From Candidatus Stygibacter frigidus (lineage in GTDB: Bacteria > Cloacimonadota > Cloacimonadia > Cloacimonadales > TCS61), in NCBI GenBank assembly GCA_030765325.1, contig JAVCCT010000026.1, forward strand, positions 1 to 5,041: 5,041 nucleotides of DNA. Direction: 5' to 3'. Of the stretch, positions 5,010 to 5,041 are shown piece by piece. Position 1 is the stretch's first letter. Each line of letters starts with the position of its first letter. The notes beneath the pieces are model-generated. The model saw only the letters and a list, made by a program, of their open reading frames with translations. It had not been told where the DNA came from and did not search any database. Made by a program: the position numbers and the translations under genes.

Positions 5010-5041
5010 CCCCTGGGTAGAAACTGCGTTTCAACCCAGGG
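5010..5041 (+). repeat. Hairpin repeat A, second direct copy at the right edge
   Basis: These 32 bases are identical to positions 1-32, including the CCCTGGGT/ACCCAGGG stem and TGC loop. The window ends exactly where the hairpin ends, so whether the tail (CTACAAATAAATAT) follows cannot be seen. Identical ends may mean a sequence cut at a repeat, an assembly that stopped at a repeat, or a circular molecule. Confidence 0.9.

Noticed and set aside
1..5041. Complete plasmid or phage with direct terminal repeats
   Set aside because: The shared ends are a dispersed hairpin repeat that also occurs inside the window. There is no replication, partition, mobilisation or structural gene.

Overview
This is an AT-rich bacterial window with three intact genes set between two repeat-rich, gene-poor flanks. 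The RNA polymerase and ribosome signals are of the general bacterial type: a TTGACA / 17 bp / TATATT promoter and an AGGAG ribosome binding site in front of the response regulator. A NimA-type flavoprotein, soluble multi-PAS sensor kinases and many short palindromic intergenic repeats fit an uncultured, probably anaerobic, Gram-negative-type bacterium. A Cloacimonadota- or FCB-like lineage is my guess from the repeat style. I cannot assign a taxon from the sequence alone.

Layout: positions 1-673 hold no gene that I can support. They carry one copy of a hairpin repeat at the left edge, a degenerate second palindrome (201-228), a run of five short hairpins (353-528), and a probable promoter with an inverted repeat in it (612-641). 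Next, on the plus strand, is a NimA-like / pyridoxamine 5'-phosphate oxidase-fold protein (674-1150). It ends 16 bp from a tail-to-tail two-gene operon on the minus strand: a single-domain response regulator (4452-4081), then a 973-residue soluble sensor kinase (4088-1167) whose start overlaps the regulator's stop by 8 bp. From 4453 to the right edge come the operon promoter with an overlapping inverted repeat, a short in-frame relic that resembles the C-terminus of a SpoIIE/PP2C-type phosphatase (4561-4689), mobile-element-like debris with repeated TGACCCCT (4710-4834), an inverted copy of the edge hairpin (4867-4924), a perfect 23-bp-arm palindrome (4942-4990), and a second direct copy of the edge hairpin (5010-5041).

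How the genes work together: the regulator and kinase are almost certainly a translationally coupled signalling pair. The kinase is the most unusual protein here. It has two complete transmitter modules of different families in one chain, PAS-GAF-HisKA_2-HATPase followed by PAS-PAS-'RHDxxND' DHp-HATPase, but only one small receiver beside it. The regulator has no output domain, so it probably acts by protein contact or as a phosphorelay intermediate. The nim-like gene has its own promoter, and any functional link to the signalling pair is speculation.

The most interesting non-coding signal is the repeat organisation. Homologous hairpins face each other with their tails inward (1-60 and 4867-4924), a 14-nt inverted repeat is nested inside them (152-165 and 4849-4862), and compensatory base-pair changes preserve the outer stem. 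No transposase or recombinase gene is present in the window.
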